The translations under genes were made by a program, and so were the position numbers. From an uncultured Tateyamaria sp. (GTDB taxonomy: Bacteria; Pseudomonadota; Alphaproteobacteria; Rhodobacterales; Rhodobacteraceae), in NCBI GenBank assembly GCA_905480645.1, contig CAJQRC010000010.1, positions 62,001 to 126,000 of the forward strand: a DNA stretch of 64,000 bases. The letters run 5' to 3'. This document shows, in pieces, positions 1 to 8,621 of the stretch. How positions within the stretch are numbered: position 1 is the stretch's first letter; every line of letters begins with the position of its first letter. Below the pieces are notes generated by a model. The model did not search any database and was not told where the DNA came from. It worked only from the letters and a program-made list of their open reading frames with translations.

Positions 1-1
1 G

Positions 2-247
2 AATTCGTTGCCAGAAATCTTTACAGGTGCCAGAGTTGCGATGGGTGTTTGTTGGGGTACCGTCGTTGCAGCAGAGCTTGTAGCTGCTGAACAGGGGGCA
101 GGAATGATGATCATGGTTGCGTCTAAATTTCAGAATACAGATATTGTGATTATGGGGATCATATTGATCGGCATTATTGGTTTTGGAATAGATATGTTGA
201 TGCGCTGGGCCGAACGAATTCTAGTTCCTTGGAAAGGTAAAGGTTGA
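2..247 (+). CDS. ABC transporter permease, TauC/SsuC type (C-terminal part)
   Basis: The gene runs in from the left edge, so only about the last 81 codons are present and no start can be chosen. The visible part reads LPEIFTGARVAMGV, then a stretch rich in Ala, Val and Glu (VVAAELVAAEQG), then a hydrophobic segment (IILIGIIGFGIDML) and a basic C-terminus. This matches the end of permeases of taurine, alkanesulfonate or nitrate type importers, where the EAA-like loop precedes the last membrane helix. The substrate cannot be told from this fragment; the ATPase and binding protein presumably lie to the left. No gene on the same strand follows closely, so it is probably the last gene of its operon. 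Confidence 0.75.
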   Translation, partial: NSLPEIFTGARVAMGVCWGTVVAAELVAAEQGAGMMIMVASKFQNTDIVIMGIILIGIIGFGIDMLMRWAERILVPWKGKG

Positions 248-373
248 CCTCTGATCAGGGTTAAGAATTGAAGTAGTGTCGTTGAGCTAAGCTTTCTATC
301 CATAGTTTGAACACCTCATTGTGAAAGGTGAACTACTGTTATCCCAATATCTTTTAGATATTTAATAAAAGAA

Positions 374-449
374 TGGTGGAGCATAGCGGGGTCGAACCGC
401 TGACCTCCTGCATGCCATGCAGGCGCTCTACCAACTGAGCTAATGCCCC
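374..449 (-). tRNA. tRNA-Ala (anticodon GGC)
   Basis: Read on the minus strand, the 76 bases fold as a standard cloverleaf. The acceptor stem GGGGCAT pairs with ATGCTCC (one G-T pair), the D arm contains AGCTCAGTTGGTAGAGC, the anticodon stem CCTGC/GCAGG encloses loop ATGGCAT with anticodon GGC, the T arm is GCGGTTCGACCCCGC, and CCA is encoded at 374-376. It decodes GCC and GCU. It lies downstream of the FYDLN gene on the same strand, behind a strong inverted repeat. Confidence 0.97.
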
Positions 450-488
450 ATTCTTTTGTGGCTACTTTCTGCCTCGCTCGGTTGATTA

Positions 489-521
489 GGCTTTTTACTT
501 GATGGGATCAAGTAAAAAGCC
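489..521. terminator. 15-bp perfect hairpin between FYDLN gene and tRNA-Ala
   Basis: Arms GGCTTTTTACTTGAT and ATCAAGTAAAAAGCC pair without mismatch around a GGG loop. The hairpin starts 17 bases past the stop of the minus-strand FYDLN gene and 40 bases before the tRNA, so it probably ends the mRNA and may separate the two transcripts. Neither side carries a long T run outside the stem, so termination efficiency is uncertain. Confidence 0.6.
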
Positions 522-537
522 CCTTTAACCAATGCTA

Positions 538-864
538 TTAAGATACATTATCTTCTGTGGAAACATCAGCGATTTCTTCCAAAGGCACTGTTTCTTCTTC
601 CTCATCGTCATCATCTAGCAAATCGTCATCTAGATCCACATTAACATCATCGTCATCAAGCACCTGATCGTCGTCTGATGCGGCAGACGCAGCTTTAGCC
701 GTGACTGCATCTTCAGCGTCTGCTGCTATCATGCGCGTCTTGGTACTGTCCAGTTCAACGGCCTCACCTGTGTAAGGGCTGATAATGGGTGTTTGGTTCA
801 TATCGTAAAAACGTTTGCCTGTTGTTGTGCAAAGTCGTTTTGTACCCCATTCTTCCTTTGGCAT
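538..864 (-). CDS. FYDLN-type acidic protein (TIGR02300 family)
   Basis: Alphaproteobacterial family of unknown function, 108 residues here. The N-terminal 40 residues carry the family core (EEWGTKRLC, then KRFYDMN, then SPYTGEAVEL); the rest is an extremely acidic tail with runs of Asp around residues 66-95 and a glutamate run after. In many homologues the core is a four-cysteine zinc ribbon; here only one cysteine (residue 12) remains and the CxxC positions read CTTTG and SPYTG, a form I associate with Rhodobacterales. The start at 864 was chosen because AAGGA sits a few bases upstream and the family begins MPKEEWG; a longer reading frame to 1068 has an uncharacteristic extension. It diverges from the metallopeptidase gene at 1006. 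Confidence 0.85.
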   Translation of the reverse strand: MPKEEWGTKRLCTTTGKRFYDMNQTPIISPYTGEAVELDSTKTRMIAADAEDAVTAKAASAASDDDQVLDDDDVNVDLDDDLLDDDDEEEETVPLEEIADVSTEDNVS

Positions 865-1005
865 CGGAAATCCTTTTCTCTGTAATTCCGCGCTGCAGCG
901 TTTCGTTTGGTTGCGCAGACAAGCGGTCGATGTTGCAGCGTTTCTGGGCAAGTGCCATAAGGCTGCGACGGAGTCAAAGCAATATGGCACAAAGAGGTAA
1001 ATGGG

Positions 1006-1698
1006 ATGGCCGAGCAAGCTCTTAAAGGACACCCAGATATTTTCCTGACAATCCGGCGTTCTGCGCAAGCTCGACGTATAACATTGCGGATATCTCAGTT
1101 AGATGGACGCGTAAGCCTAACCTTGCCTAAAGATATTACAGAGGTGGTAGCAATTGAATTTGCGCAACAAAAAGCATCGTGGATTCGAAAGCACTTAGAG
1201 TGCCGGCTTCAAAATGTATTTGTGGGCATTGGTAAAGAAATTCCTATATCAGGCCGAATGCGTTTGATTTCAAAAGGGTTGGGAAGGTCTGTTCAACTAA
1301 AAGATGAATGCTTTTACGTGCCAGGGCATGAGGCAACAGTTCCAAGGAAAATCTTGGGCTATCTCAAAGTGCTTGCAAGGGATCGGTTGGCTGCTGCAAG
1401 TGATTATTATGCCAGTAAACTTGGATATTCATATTCTGGAATTAGTATACGGGATACTAGGTCTCGCTGGGGTTCTTGTTCTTCCACCGGCCGTTTGATG
1501 TATTCGTGGCGTCTCGTCATGGCTCCGCCTGACGTGCTCAATTACGTGGCCGCCCACGAGGTTGCGCATCTTGCACATATGGATCATTCGCCGAAATTCT
1601 GGAAAGAGGTGAAAACGATATTTGGGCCGTATAAAGATCAAAGGCAGTGGTTGCGAATTGAAGGCACTGCCTTGCATAGATATCGATTTGATGATTGA
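1006..1698 (+). CDS. YgjP-type zinc metallopeptidase (M48-like, DUF45)
   Basis: Predicted soluble metal-dependent hydrolase of the YgjP/SprT-like family, 230 residues. The zinc site is visible: HEVAH at residues 184-188 with a third histidine at 194 in DHSPKFW, typical of this family. Upstream, RSRWGSCS (about 152-159) is the usual YgjP signature. The physiological substrate is unknown for most members. The start ATG at 1006 lies in the divergent region shared with the FYDLN gene. A GntR regulator follows 31 bases later on the same strand and could be co-transcribed, although that gene has its own palindrome. Confidence 0.88.
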   Translation: MAEQALKGHPDIFLTIRRSAQARRITLRISQLDGRVSLTLPKDITEVVAIEFAQQKASWIRKHLECRLQNVFVGIGKEIPISGRMRLISKGLGRSVQLKDECFYVPGHEATVPRKILGYLKVLARDRLAAASDYYASKLGYSYSGISIRDTRSRWGSCSSTGRLMYSWRLVMAPPDVLNYVAAHEVAHLAHMDHSPKFWKEVKTIFGPYKDQRQWLRIEGTALHRYRFDD

Positions 1699-1710
1699 CG
1701 GATCAAGTTT

Positions 1711-1724
1711 TTTGTGATCACAAA
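1711..1724. promoter_or_regulatory. Perfect 14-bp palindrome at the GntR start, putative operator
   Basis: TTTGTGATCACAAA is its own reverse complement and ends five bases before the GntR-family start at 1730. FCD-type GntR proteins bind short palindromes with GT...AC half-sites, so this is a plausible autoregulatory operator that would also cover the ribosome-binding region. No binding data; inferred from symmetry and position. Confidence 0.5.
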
Positions 1725-1729
1725 TATGC

Positions 1730-2380
1730 ATGCAAGCGATGGAAAATACTCGCGATACTGTTTCTGTTGCCCATGACTGGGTTTACCGTCGTTTGCGCAC
1801 TCGGATTATGTACGGTGACTTAGCGCCAGGAGAGCCTTTAACACTACGTGGTATTGGTAAGCAATATGACGTATCCATGACCCCTGCGCGAGAAGCTGTG
1901 CGCCGTCTTGTTGCGGAAGGGGCGCTGACCATGTCCTTATCAGGACGCGTATCGACACCTGAACTATCCAATGAACGAATAGAAGAACTGGCGGCACTGC
2001 GCGCTTTAATTGAGGTCGAGTTGGCGACGCGGGCTTTGCCACGGGCACATCTTGCACTTATTGAGCGACTACAAAGTATAAACACCTCGGTGGCTGAAGC
2101 CGTTGCCCACCGCAATGCTGTAAGTTACATTCAAACAAACCTTGAATTTCATCGTACTCTCTATTTGCGCGCGCAGGCTCCCGCGATGCTCGCAATGATG
2201 GAGACAGTTTGGCTGCAAATGGGGCCAACTATGCGCGCTCTTTATGGTCGGCTGCGTCAGACTGAACCGCCGAGATATCATAGACTTATTATAGCAGCCT
2301 TACGGGCAGGGGATGAACCGGGGCTACGACTTGCCGTGCGATCGGATGTAACGCAAGGTTTAAGGATGTTGGCTACTTAA
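1730..2380 (+). CDS. GntR-family regulator, FCD (FadR) subfamily
   Basis: DNA-binding transcriptional regulator of 216 residues. Residues about 14-75 form the winged helix (RIMYGDLAPGEPLTLRGIG, then a recognition region SMTPAREAVRRLVAEGAL). Residues about 80-205 are the all-helical FCD ligand domain, with ELAALRALIEVELA and NLEFHRTLY as recognisable pieces. FCD members usually respond to organic acids or sugar acids. The first ATG at 1730 is used; one at 1739 is equally possible because neither has a clear Shine-Dalgarno sequence. A perfect palindrome just upstream suggests self-repression. The regulated genes cannot be named; accA and mcl1 are convergent with it. Confidence 0.88.
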   Translation: MQAMENTRDTVSVAHDWVYRRLRTRIMYGDLAPGEPLTLRGIGKQYDVSMTPAREAVRRLVAEGALTMSLSGRVSTPELSNERIEELAALRALIEVELATRALPRAHLALIERLQSINTSVAEAVAHRNAVSYIQTNLEFHRTLYLRAQAPAMLAMMETVWLQMGPTMRALYGRLRQTEPPRYHRLIIAALRAGDEPGLRLAVRSDVTQGLRMLAT

Positions 2381-2426
2381 CCTATAGCCTTTGTACTAAT
2401 GCGCATTGCTAAGAATAACTTTACTT

Positions 2427-3389
2427 CTAGGCCGCAAGTCCCTTTTGACCTAATTCAAGAAATTTACGTCGACGATCTTTGATCAATGCTTCCCCATCCT
2501 TACCTTGAAGTTCGGCTAACATCTCACTGATCGCTATTCCTACTGATCGAATTGTTGCCGTGCGGTCGCGATGTGCTCCTCCGAGTGTCTCGGGAACAAT
2601 CAGGTCAGTTACTCCTAGCTTTTTAAGATCTTGCGCAGTCAGCCGCAACGCTTCAGCTGCTTCACGCATTTTTTCTGCATCCTTCCACAAAATCGATGCG
2701 CAGCCTTCTGGACTTATTACGGAGTAAATTGAGTGCTCCAGCATTGCCAATCTGTTTGCAGTTGCAAAAGCAACAGCACCTCCTGAGCCACCCTCACCAA
2801 TTATCATCGAGACAAGAGGCACACCAATCTGTAAACATTTTTCTGTGGATCGGGCGATAGCCTCTGATTGCCCACGCTCTTCAGCACCCTTTCCGGGGTA
2901 GGCACCTGGTGTATCAACCAATGTAATTACTGGCAGTCCAAATTGATCTGCCATTTCCATTAGCCGTATTGCCTTACGATATCCCTCCGGACGTGCCATG
3001 CCAAAATTATGTTCAATCCTTGATTTTGTATCATTACCCTTTTCATGACCAATTACTATGACTGGCCTGTCTTCAAATCGTGCGAGGCCACCCATGACAG
3101 CGTGGTCATCTGCAAAGTTACGATCTCCAGCAAGCGGTGTGTAATCGGTGAATAATGCTTCGATATATTCGACGCAGTGTGGTCGCTCTGGATGACGAGC
3201 TACCTGACATTTTCTCCATGGAGTGAGATCTTTGTAGAGGTCTTTCAGCATGGATTTGGCTTTAGTATCGAGGGCCTCTGCCTCTTGTGATATGTCCATG
3301 TCTTTGTTTTCACGAGCAAGGGCGCGCAGTTCTTCTGCCTTACCTTCGATTTCCGCGAGTGGTTTTTCGAATTCTAGATACTGCGTCAC
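2427..3389 (-). CDS. accA: Acetyl-CoA carboxylase carboxyltransferase subunit alpha
   Basis: Catalyses, together with AccD, transfer of the carboxyl group from biotin carboxyl carrier protein to acetyl-CoA, the first step of fatty acid synthesis. The protein is 320 residues, the usual length. It begins with the coiled N-terminal segment ([19 protein letters not shown]) and carries the crotonase-like core: [33 protein letters not shown] and [13 protein letters not shown]. It lies 219 bases downstream of mcl1 on the same strand; the gap is long enough for a separate promoter. No accD or accB/accC is present in this window. Confidence 0.97.
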   Translation of the reverse strand: MTQYLEFEKPLAEIEGKAEELRALARENKDMDISQEAEALDTKAKSMLKDLYKDLTPWRKCQVARHPERPHCVEYIEALFTDYTPLAGDRNFADDHAVMGGLARFEDRPVIVIGHEKGNDTKSRIEHNFGMARPEGYRKAIRLMEMADQFGLPVITLVDTPGAYPGKGAEERGQSEAIARSTEKCLQIGVPLVSMIIGEGGSGGAVAFATANRLAMLEHSIYSVISPEGCASILWKDAEKMREAAEALRLTAQDLKKLGVTDLIVPETLGGAHRDRTATIRSVGIAISEMLAELQGKDGEALIKDRRRKFLELGQKGLAA

Positions 3390-3608
3390 ACGTGCGCTCC
3401 AGCTTTAGTTTCTTTTTATATGGCTGGGTCTAGCGATGTTTGCAATGACATCCAAAAAGAATGGTAAAGATGTAGGAGTTGGAAAAACCAGTAGCTTTGA
3501 TTTTTTTATTAAGATTTACTTGTCTTATTATAATTTTTCATGGTGTCCTCATAATGCTGATTATAGAATCATGATATACTAATTATTCAAAAACTAAATT
3601 TTGTTCAG

Positions 3609-4568
3609 TTAACCGTTAGCAATCATATCAGACTGACGAACAATTACTTCTGCCTGTTTGATTGATGCAATATCCACCAATCGCCCTCTGTAAACGGTAG
3701 CACCCTCACCATTTTCCTTAGCTATTTCCATCGCTGAGAGAATTTCACGGGCCTCGACGACGGCTTCATTGGATGGTGTGAACACTTCGTTTGCAATGAT
3801 TACCTGCTTGGGGTGGATTGCCCATTTTCCAACCATTCCCAACGTAGCCGATCTGTATGACTGAGCGCGAAATCCTTCATTATCAGAAAAGTCACCAAAT
3901 GGGCCATCTACTGGCAAAACGCCGTTTGTACGACATGCGGCAACGATGGCAGCTTGTGCCCAATGCCATGGGTCAGACCAGTGTTTCTGATCTTCATATA
4001 TCATATAGTAATTTTTCTGTGTGCCCCCGATACCAGTTGTTTGCATACCCATAGAAGCGGCAAAATCAGCTGCACCTAAGCTCATTGCGACCATGCGTGG
4101 AGATGCAGCAGCAATCTCTTCAACGTGAGAGATTCCTGCCGCAGATTCTATAATAACTTCAAAATCTATAAGTTTTTTGCGGTTTTTAGCAATCTCAATA
4201 GCTGTCACTAGTGCGTCTACAGCATAAATGTCAGCAGCACAGCCAACTTTTGGAACCATAATTTGATCAATTCTACTGCCAGAATTTTCTAGCAGATCAA
4301 TCACGTCGCGATACCAGTATGGTGTGTCTAAACCGTTAATTCGGACCGAGAGTGTTTTGTTCCCCCAATTTATGTCCTGAATGGCTTCTATTACGTTCTT
4401 TCGAGCTGTGTCTTTGTCAGATGGTGCAACGGAGTCTTCTAGATCTAAGTTTATTACGTCTGCTGCAGAAGTGGCCATTTTTTCAAATATAGCAGGTCGT
4501 GAGCCGGGTCCAAATAATTGGCAACGGTTGAGCCGGGCTGGTGGGGCGGGTTGAAGACGGAAAGACAT
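3609..4568 (-). CDS. mcl1: L-malyl-CoA / beta-methylmalyl-CoA lyase (Mcl1 type)
   Basis: HpcH/HpaI (CitE-like) TIM-barrel lyase of 319 residues. It would cleave beta-methylmalyl-CoA to glyoxylate and propionyl-CoA and L-malyl-CoA to glyoxylate and acetyl-CoA, as in the ethylmalonyl-CoA pathway. Recognisable pieces are RCQLFGPGSRPAIFEKM, the metal-site region INLDLEDSVAP, IMVPKVG, FEVIIESAAG (catalytic-site acidic residue) and MVGKWAIHPKQV. The sequence closely resembles what I know of Mcl1 from Rhodobacter and relatives, including the N-terminus MSFRLQPA. Other ethylmalonyl-CoA genes (ccr, mcd, ecm) are not in the window, so the pathway is inferred. Confidence 0.88.
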   Translation of the reverse strand: MSFRLQPAPPARLNRCQLFGPGSRPAIFEKMATSAADVINLDLEDSVAPSDKDTARKNVIEAIQDINWGNKTLSVRINGLDTPYWYRDVIDLLENSGSRIDQIMVPKVGCAADIYAVDALVTAIEIAKNRKKLIDFEVIIESAAGISHVEEIAAASPRMVAMSLGAADFAASMGMQTTGIGGTQKNYYMIYEDQKHWSDPWHWAQAAIVAACRTNGVLPVDGPFGDFSDNEGFRAQSYRSATLGMVGKWAIHPKQVIIANEVFTPSNEAVVEAREILSAMEIAKENGEGATVYRGRLVDIASIKQAEVIVRQSDMIANG

Positions 4569-4847
4569 AAATCACTCCATTAAGAAATTTTATTACTTAT
4601 TTTATAATTTAATTGTTATTAAGTTACCAAGGTAGCTGCAAGCTAGATTACTAAAGTGGAGTATATTTAAATCGTTAATTTAAAGCGTTTTTATTTCTGA
4701 TACGCATTTTTTTTTCAATATTTCATCAATGAATCGAATTATATTCAATAATTTTCATCAAATGGGTAAGATTTGAGAAGTCATTTCTGTTCAAAAGAGT
4801 CTAAATCTAGCGTAATTTGCTAATAGAGCTTGTTGAGGAATGTTGAA

Positions 4848-5849
4848 ATGATTCAAACACCGTATCTTTTATTTTTGGGTGATGCCCCAGATCAATTGGC
4901 TGCTAAAGTAGCTCAGGGCATTAAGGACTGGCGCCCATCTAATGCTGTAGGACAGTTTCGGTTGCCTGCCTGCAGAGCAGATATGGGCCTTCAGGATATG
5001 TCCCTTGAGCAAGGCCTGCAGGCTGGTGCCAAAACATTAGTGATAGGGGTGGCTAACCGCGGTGGAACTATCTCAGTTGAGTGGAAAGCCGTTCTTGTTG
5101 AGGCCCTGCGGCTTGGCTACGATCTTGCTGCCGGATTACATAATCTACTGCGTGACGAGAACGAATTACAAGCAGCGGCAAAGGTGAACGGTGGTACCTT
5201 GCACGACGTTCGTGTGCCTACAATAGCCTATCCAATTGCTAATGGTATTAAACGGTCTGGTAAGCGTGTTTTAGCCATTGGAACAGACTGTTCATGTGGC
5301 AAAATGTATACAGCAATGTCCATGGATTCAGAAATGACTGCTCGTGGAATGAAATCAGATTTCCGAGCGACTGGTCAGACCGGTATATTAATAACAGGAA
5401 AAGGCGTGCCTTTAGATGCGGTAATAGCTGATTTCATGGCAGGTGCAGTCGAGTATCTAACACCGGATAATGATCCTGATCATTGGGATCATATTGAAGG
5501 ACAGGGTAGCCTATTCCACGTATCATATTCTGGAGTAACAATGGCTTTGATACATGGTGGTCAACCTGACGCTTTAGTTCTTTGTCACGAACCTACACGT
5601 AAACACATGCGGGGGCTGCCACATTTTTCATTGCCGTCATTGGCAATTTTACGTGATACAGCATTACCATTGGCGCAAGTTGCTAATCCTGCTGCAAAAG
5701 TCATAGGTATTTCTGTAAATACCAAAGCGTTAGATCAAGCAGAGGCAAGAATCTTACTGCAACAGATTGAAGATCGCATGGACTTGCCCACAACAGACCC
5801 TTTTCGATTTGGTTCTGGAAAGCTGGTAGATGCGTTAACCAATCTTTGA
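4848..5849 (+). CDS. dgcN: DUF1611 protein, probable D-glutamate N-acetyltransferase (DgcN-like)
   Basis: DUF1611 family, 333 residues. The characterised member DgcN N-acetylates D-glutamate, and its partner DgcA then racemises the product; the partner is the next gene here. The N-terminal half has a Rossmann-like fold (PYLLFLGDAPDQLAAKV, TLVIGVANRGG). The C-terminal half is P-loop like, with GTDCSCGK at residues 145-152, then GQTGILITGKGVP and the HEPTRKHMRG segment. The start ATG at 4848 was chosen because AGGA lies eight bases upstream; the frame is open a little further through TTG codons without a better site. It is divergent from mcl1 across an AT-rich 279-base region that must hold the promoter. 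Confidence 0.8.
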   Translation: MIQTPYLLFLGDAPDQLAAKVAQGIKDWRPSNAVGQFRLPACRADMGLQDMSLEQGLQAGAKTLVIGVANRGGTISVEWKAVLVEALRLGYDLAAGLHNLLRDENELQAAAKVNGGTLHDVRVPTIAYPIANGIKRSGKRVLAIGTDCSCGKMYTAMSMDSEMTARGMKSDFRATGQTGILITGKGVPLDAVIADFMAGAVEYLTPDNDPDHWDHIEGQGSLFHVSYSGVTMALIHGGQPDALVLCHEPTRKHMRGLPHFSLPSLAILRDTALPLAQVANPAAKVIGISVNTKALDQAEARILLQQIEDRMDLPTTDPFRFGSGKLVDALTNL

Positions 5850-5904
5850 TTTTTCATGCACTTATCTTTGATGAAAATTGTCTAGACGAAAGAAAGGGAT
5901 AGCC

Positions 5905-6870
5905 ATGGATCTCGCAGTAAAAAGAGAAGTATTTAAATTAAAACAGGCATTTACAATTTCGCGGGGATCACGAACAGAAGCTCAGGTATTAACGGTATCT
6001 ATTCACGATGGTGTTTATTGGGGCTGGGGCGAATGTGTGCCTTATGCAAGATATGGAGAAACCTTAGATAGTGTAAATGCTCAGATTCAGTCGTTACCAT
6101 CTGAATTTGATCATCAAAACTTGTACCACCTTCTGCCTCCTGGTGCTGGCCGTAATGCGGTTGACTGCGCTTTGTGGGATTTGGAGGCAAAGCAATCCAA
6201 CCGAAGGGTTTGGGAGCTCGCTGGCCTTCCCGCTCCCCGCCCAGAGATTACGGCTTACACACTGTCTCTCGACTCGCCCGAAGTGATGCGAGCACAGGCG
6301 AAACAGAATGCCAAACGTCCTATACTAAAAATAAAGCTCGGCACTTCGGATGATATGCCACGATTAGAAGCTGTACGTTCCGGTGCCCCAGACGCCCGGA
6401 TTATTGTTGATGCAAACGAAGGGTGGACGGTGGAGTTATATTCAGATTTAGCACCCCATCTTGCACGCTTAGGTGTAGACATGGTGGAGCAACCGCTGCC
6501 AGCTGACAATGATGATGCTTTGTTAGGCATTGAAAGGCCTTTACCAATTTGTGCAGATGAAAGCTGTCATGATCGAGCAAGTTTGCCGAGCTTGAAGGGC
6601 AAATATGATATGATCAATATAAAGCTTGATAAGACTGGAGGGTTGACGGAAGGTTTGGCGTTGCGTGAAGCAGCTCTAAGTGCTGGATACAGCGTAATGG
6701 TGGGGTGTATGATGGGATCATCTTTGGCAATGGCTCCTGCACAGTTATTGGCACAGGGTATGTCTATCGTAGATCTGGACGGGCCTCTCTTGTTAGCTGA
6801 AGATCGTGAAAGGCCACTTTTTTATGACAAATTTGGCGTTCACCCGTCAAAACGCGAACTCTGGGGGTAA
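5905..6870 (+). CDS. dgcA: Enolase-superfamily epimerase, probable N-acetyl-D-glutamate racemase (DgcA-like)
   Basis: Muconate-lactonising subgroup of the enolase superfamily, usually annotated dipeptide (Ala-Glu) epimerase; 321 residues. Catalytic residues are present: K142-I-K144, metal ligands D169 (VDAN), E195 (VEQP) and D218 (ADES), and K240 on the opposite face (NIKLDKTGG). A DxD near the C-terminus (DLDGP), the dipeptide-specificity motif of Ala-Glu epimerases, is also there, so that activity is not excluded. Adjacency to the DUF1611 gene favours racemisation of N-acetyl-glutamate. The start at 5905 has AAAGGG seven bases upstream; the spacing of 55 bases from dgcN suggests one operon. 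Confidence 0.8.
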   Translation: MDLAVKREVFKLKQAFTISRGSRTEAQVLTVSIHDGVYWGWGECVPYARYGETLDSVNAQIQSLPSEFDHQNLYHLLPPGAGRNAVDCALWDLEAKQSNRRVWELAGLPAPRPEITAYTLSLDSPEVMRAQAKQNAKRPILKIKLGTSDDMPRLEAVRSGAPDARIIVDANEGWTVELYSDLAPHLARLGVDMVEQPLPADNDDALLGIERPLPICADESCHDRASLPSLKGKYDMINIKLDKTGGLTEGLALREAALSAGYSVMVGCMMGSSLAMAPAQLLAQGMSIVDLDGPLLLAEDRERPLFYDKFGVHPSKRELWG

Positions 6871-6967
6871 TATAGCACACTTGCTTTAGCTTTCGGCTGA
6901 AGGTTACTGCAAACAATCAGGGCTTGGCGGTATTAGTCGTCTAATTAGTATACAGAGTGAGATGTGA

Positions 6968-7831
6968 ATGAATAGAATAGTATATGTTAATGGAGTTTAT
7001 CTACCTGAAAGTGAAGCTAAAGTTTCAATTTTTGATCGTGGATTTCTAATGGCTGACGGTGTCTACGAGGTGACATCTGTCCTTGGAGGGAAATTGATTG
7101 ATTTTGACGGCCATGCCTTCCGTTTAAGACGCTCATTGACTGAGTTGGAAATGGCCTCTCCTATATCAAAAAATGTTTTATTAGAAGTTCACCGCGAATT
7201 GGTGCGCTTAAATGAAATCGATGAGGGTATGATCTATCTCCAGATCACTCGTGGTGCCCCTAATGATCGTGATTTTGTTTTTCCTGATCCACAAAAAACT
7301 CCATCTACCATTGTGCTGTTTACTCAAAACAAGCCAGGATTGGCTAACAATCCAGCAGCAAAGAAAGGTATAAAGGTAATCAGTATCGAAGACATTCGGT
7401 GGGGACGAAGAGACATTAAGACTGTACAACTGCTTTACCCCTCAATGGGAAAAATGATGGCCAAAAAAGCTGGAGTTGATGATGCTTGGATGGTCCAAGA
7501 TGGTTTTGTTACGGAAGGAACTTCCAATAACGCTTATATTGTGAAGGGTAATAAGATTATTACGCGAGCTAAGTCTAATGACATATTACATGGGATTACT
7601 CGTGCTGCGGTATTACGCTTTGCAGAAGAAGCGCAAATGGAGATTGAGGAACGTAATTTTTCGATTGAGGAAGCCCGTGAAGCAGATGAGGCGTTTATTA
7701 CTTCTGCTTCAACATTTGTAATGCCAGTAGTAGAAATTGATGGTGTGATGCTGGGTGATGGAAGCCCAGGAAATGTTGCGCCACGACTTCGTGAAATATA
7801 CATTGATGAAAGCCGGAAAATAGCAATCTAA
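6968..7831 (+). CDS. dat: D-amino acid aminotransferase (class IV, PLP)
   Basis: Fold-type IV pyridoxal-phosphate transaminase of 287 residues; converts D-alanine and other D-amino acids plus 2-oxoglutarate into 2-oxo acids plus D-glutamate. The Schiff-base lysine is K151 in RRDIKTVQLL, the cofactor-contacting glutamate is E183 in VTEGTSNNAY, and the LQITRGAPNDRDFVFP segment is typical of D-alanine aminotransferases rather than branched-chain enzymes. It lies 97 bases after dgcA on the same strand. Its product, D-glutamate, is the expected substrate of dgcN, so the three genes form a coherent route. A branched-chain or D-specific side activity cannot be separated by reading. Confidence 0.85.
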   Translation: MNRIVYVNGVYLPESEAKVSIFDRGFLMADGVYEVTSVLGGKLIDFDGHAFRLRRSLTELEMASPISKNVLLEVHRELVRLNEIDEGMIYLQITRGAPNDRDFVFPDPQKTPSTIVLFTQNKPGLANNPAAKKGIKVISIEDIRWGRRDIKTVQLLYPSMGKMMAKKAGVDDAWMVQDGFVTEGTSNNAYIVKGNKIITRAKSNDILHGITRAAVLRFAEEAQMEIEERNFSIEEAREADEAFITSASTFVMPVVEIDGVMLGDGSPGNVAPRLREIYIDESRKIAI

Positions 7832-8037
7832 AGATAGAATAGAATGACCCTGGTGCCTTTTATTTGCTTTAAGTAAGTATTTTGGGATCAATGCAGCTAA
7901 TCTGTCTTGCCGAGGTTTTAATAAGTAAAGCAGATATAGCTGTAAAGCTATCGCTTACCCGTTACTTGGGTCTAAGGAAGCCCAATTTTTAGATGAGCTT
8001 ATCCTAGGTTTGCTCAATGAAAACCTGATATTGGTTC

Positions 8038-8239
8038 TGGATCGCTGCGGTCTTGGTACTCAGCATAATTGAGGTTTTGAGCCTGTCTTTGTTTTTCTAG
8101 GTATGTTTATTGGAGCTTTAATTGTTGGTCCTGCTCTTTCAGTCAGTGCGTTGATTTCATTGGGGTGACCTTGCCAAAGCCACTTTTCATTTTTGCTGCA
8201 ATTACAGTCGTTGGCTGGGTATTTTTTGTGGCCAGATAA
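8038..8239 (+). pseudogene. Remnant of a membrane-protein gene, frames broken twice
   Basis: Three consecutive hydrophobic segments of about 20 residues each lie end to end but in three different frames. 8038-8100 reads WIAAVLVLSIIEVLSLSLFF then stop, 8103-8168 reads MFIGALIVGPALSVSALI then stop, and 8171-8239 reads LPKPLFIFAAITVVGWVFF then stop. Joined, they would give a helix, a Gly/Pro-rich helix and a third helix after a proline pair, as in a polytopic transporter. I do not recognise the family. It may be a chance hydrophobic run in AT-rich DNA, hence the low confidence. Confidence 0.35.
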
Positions 8240-8621
8240 AAATTGTGATACTGAAATAAACGATTAAGGGGCAGAGATATTATACTTTTTTGACTTTAGG
8301 ATATATTATCTCACGGTGTAGATGTTATCACCTTTGACTTAATCGAAATTTTTGAATTCTATTATAAATTTATCGCACGATCCTTAGAGTTAAAGCTTTA
8401 TTTGGTGGGTGGAATATTGGCCCAATATTCCCGTCAATATGTAAACAGCGAAAACCTAGTGTGACAAAAAATAAGGTATTGAAAAATACATGATCATTGC
8501 CACTTGTTATTTAAATTTTGATGCTTGGTGAATGGCGGGATCTAAGCGTCAATTTAGATAATAGTTCTGGAACGATATCAGTGAATTTCGATAAACTTAT
8601 TAATTTAGTTTAAAACAAATT

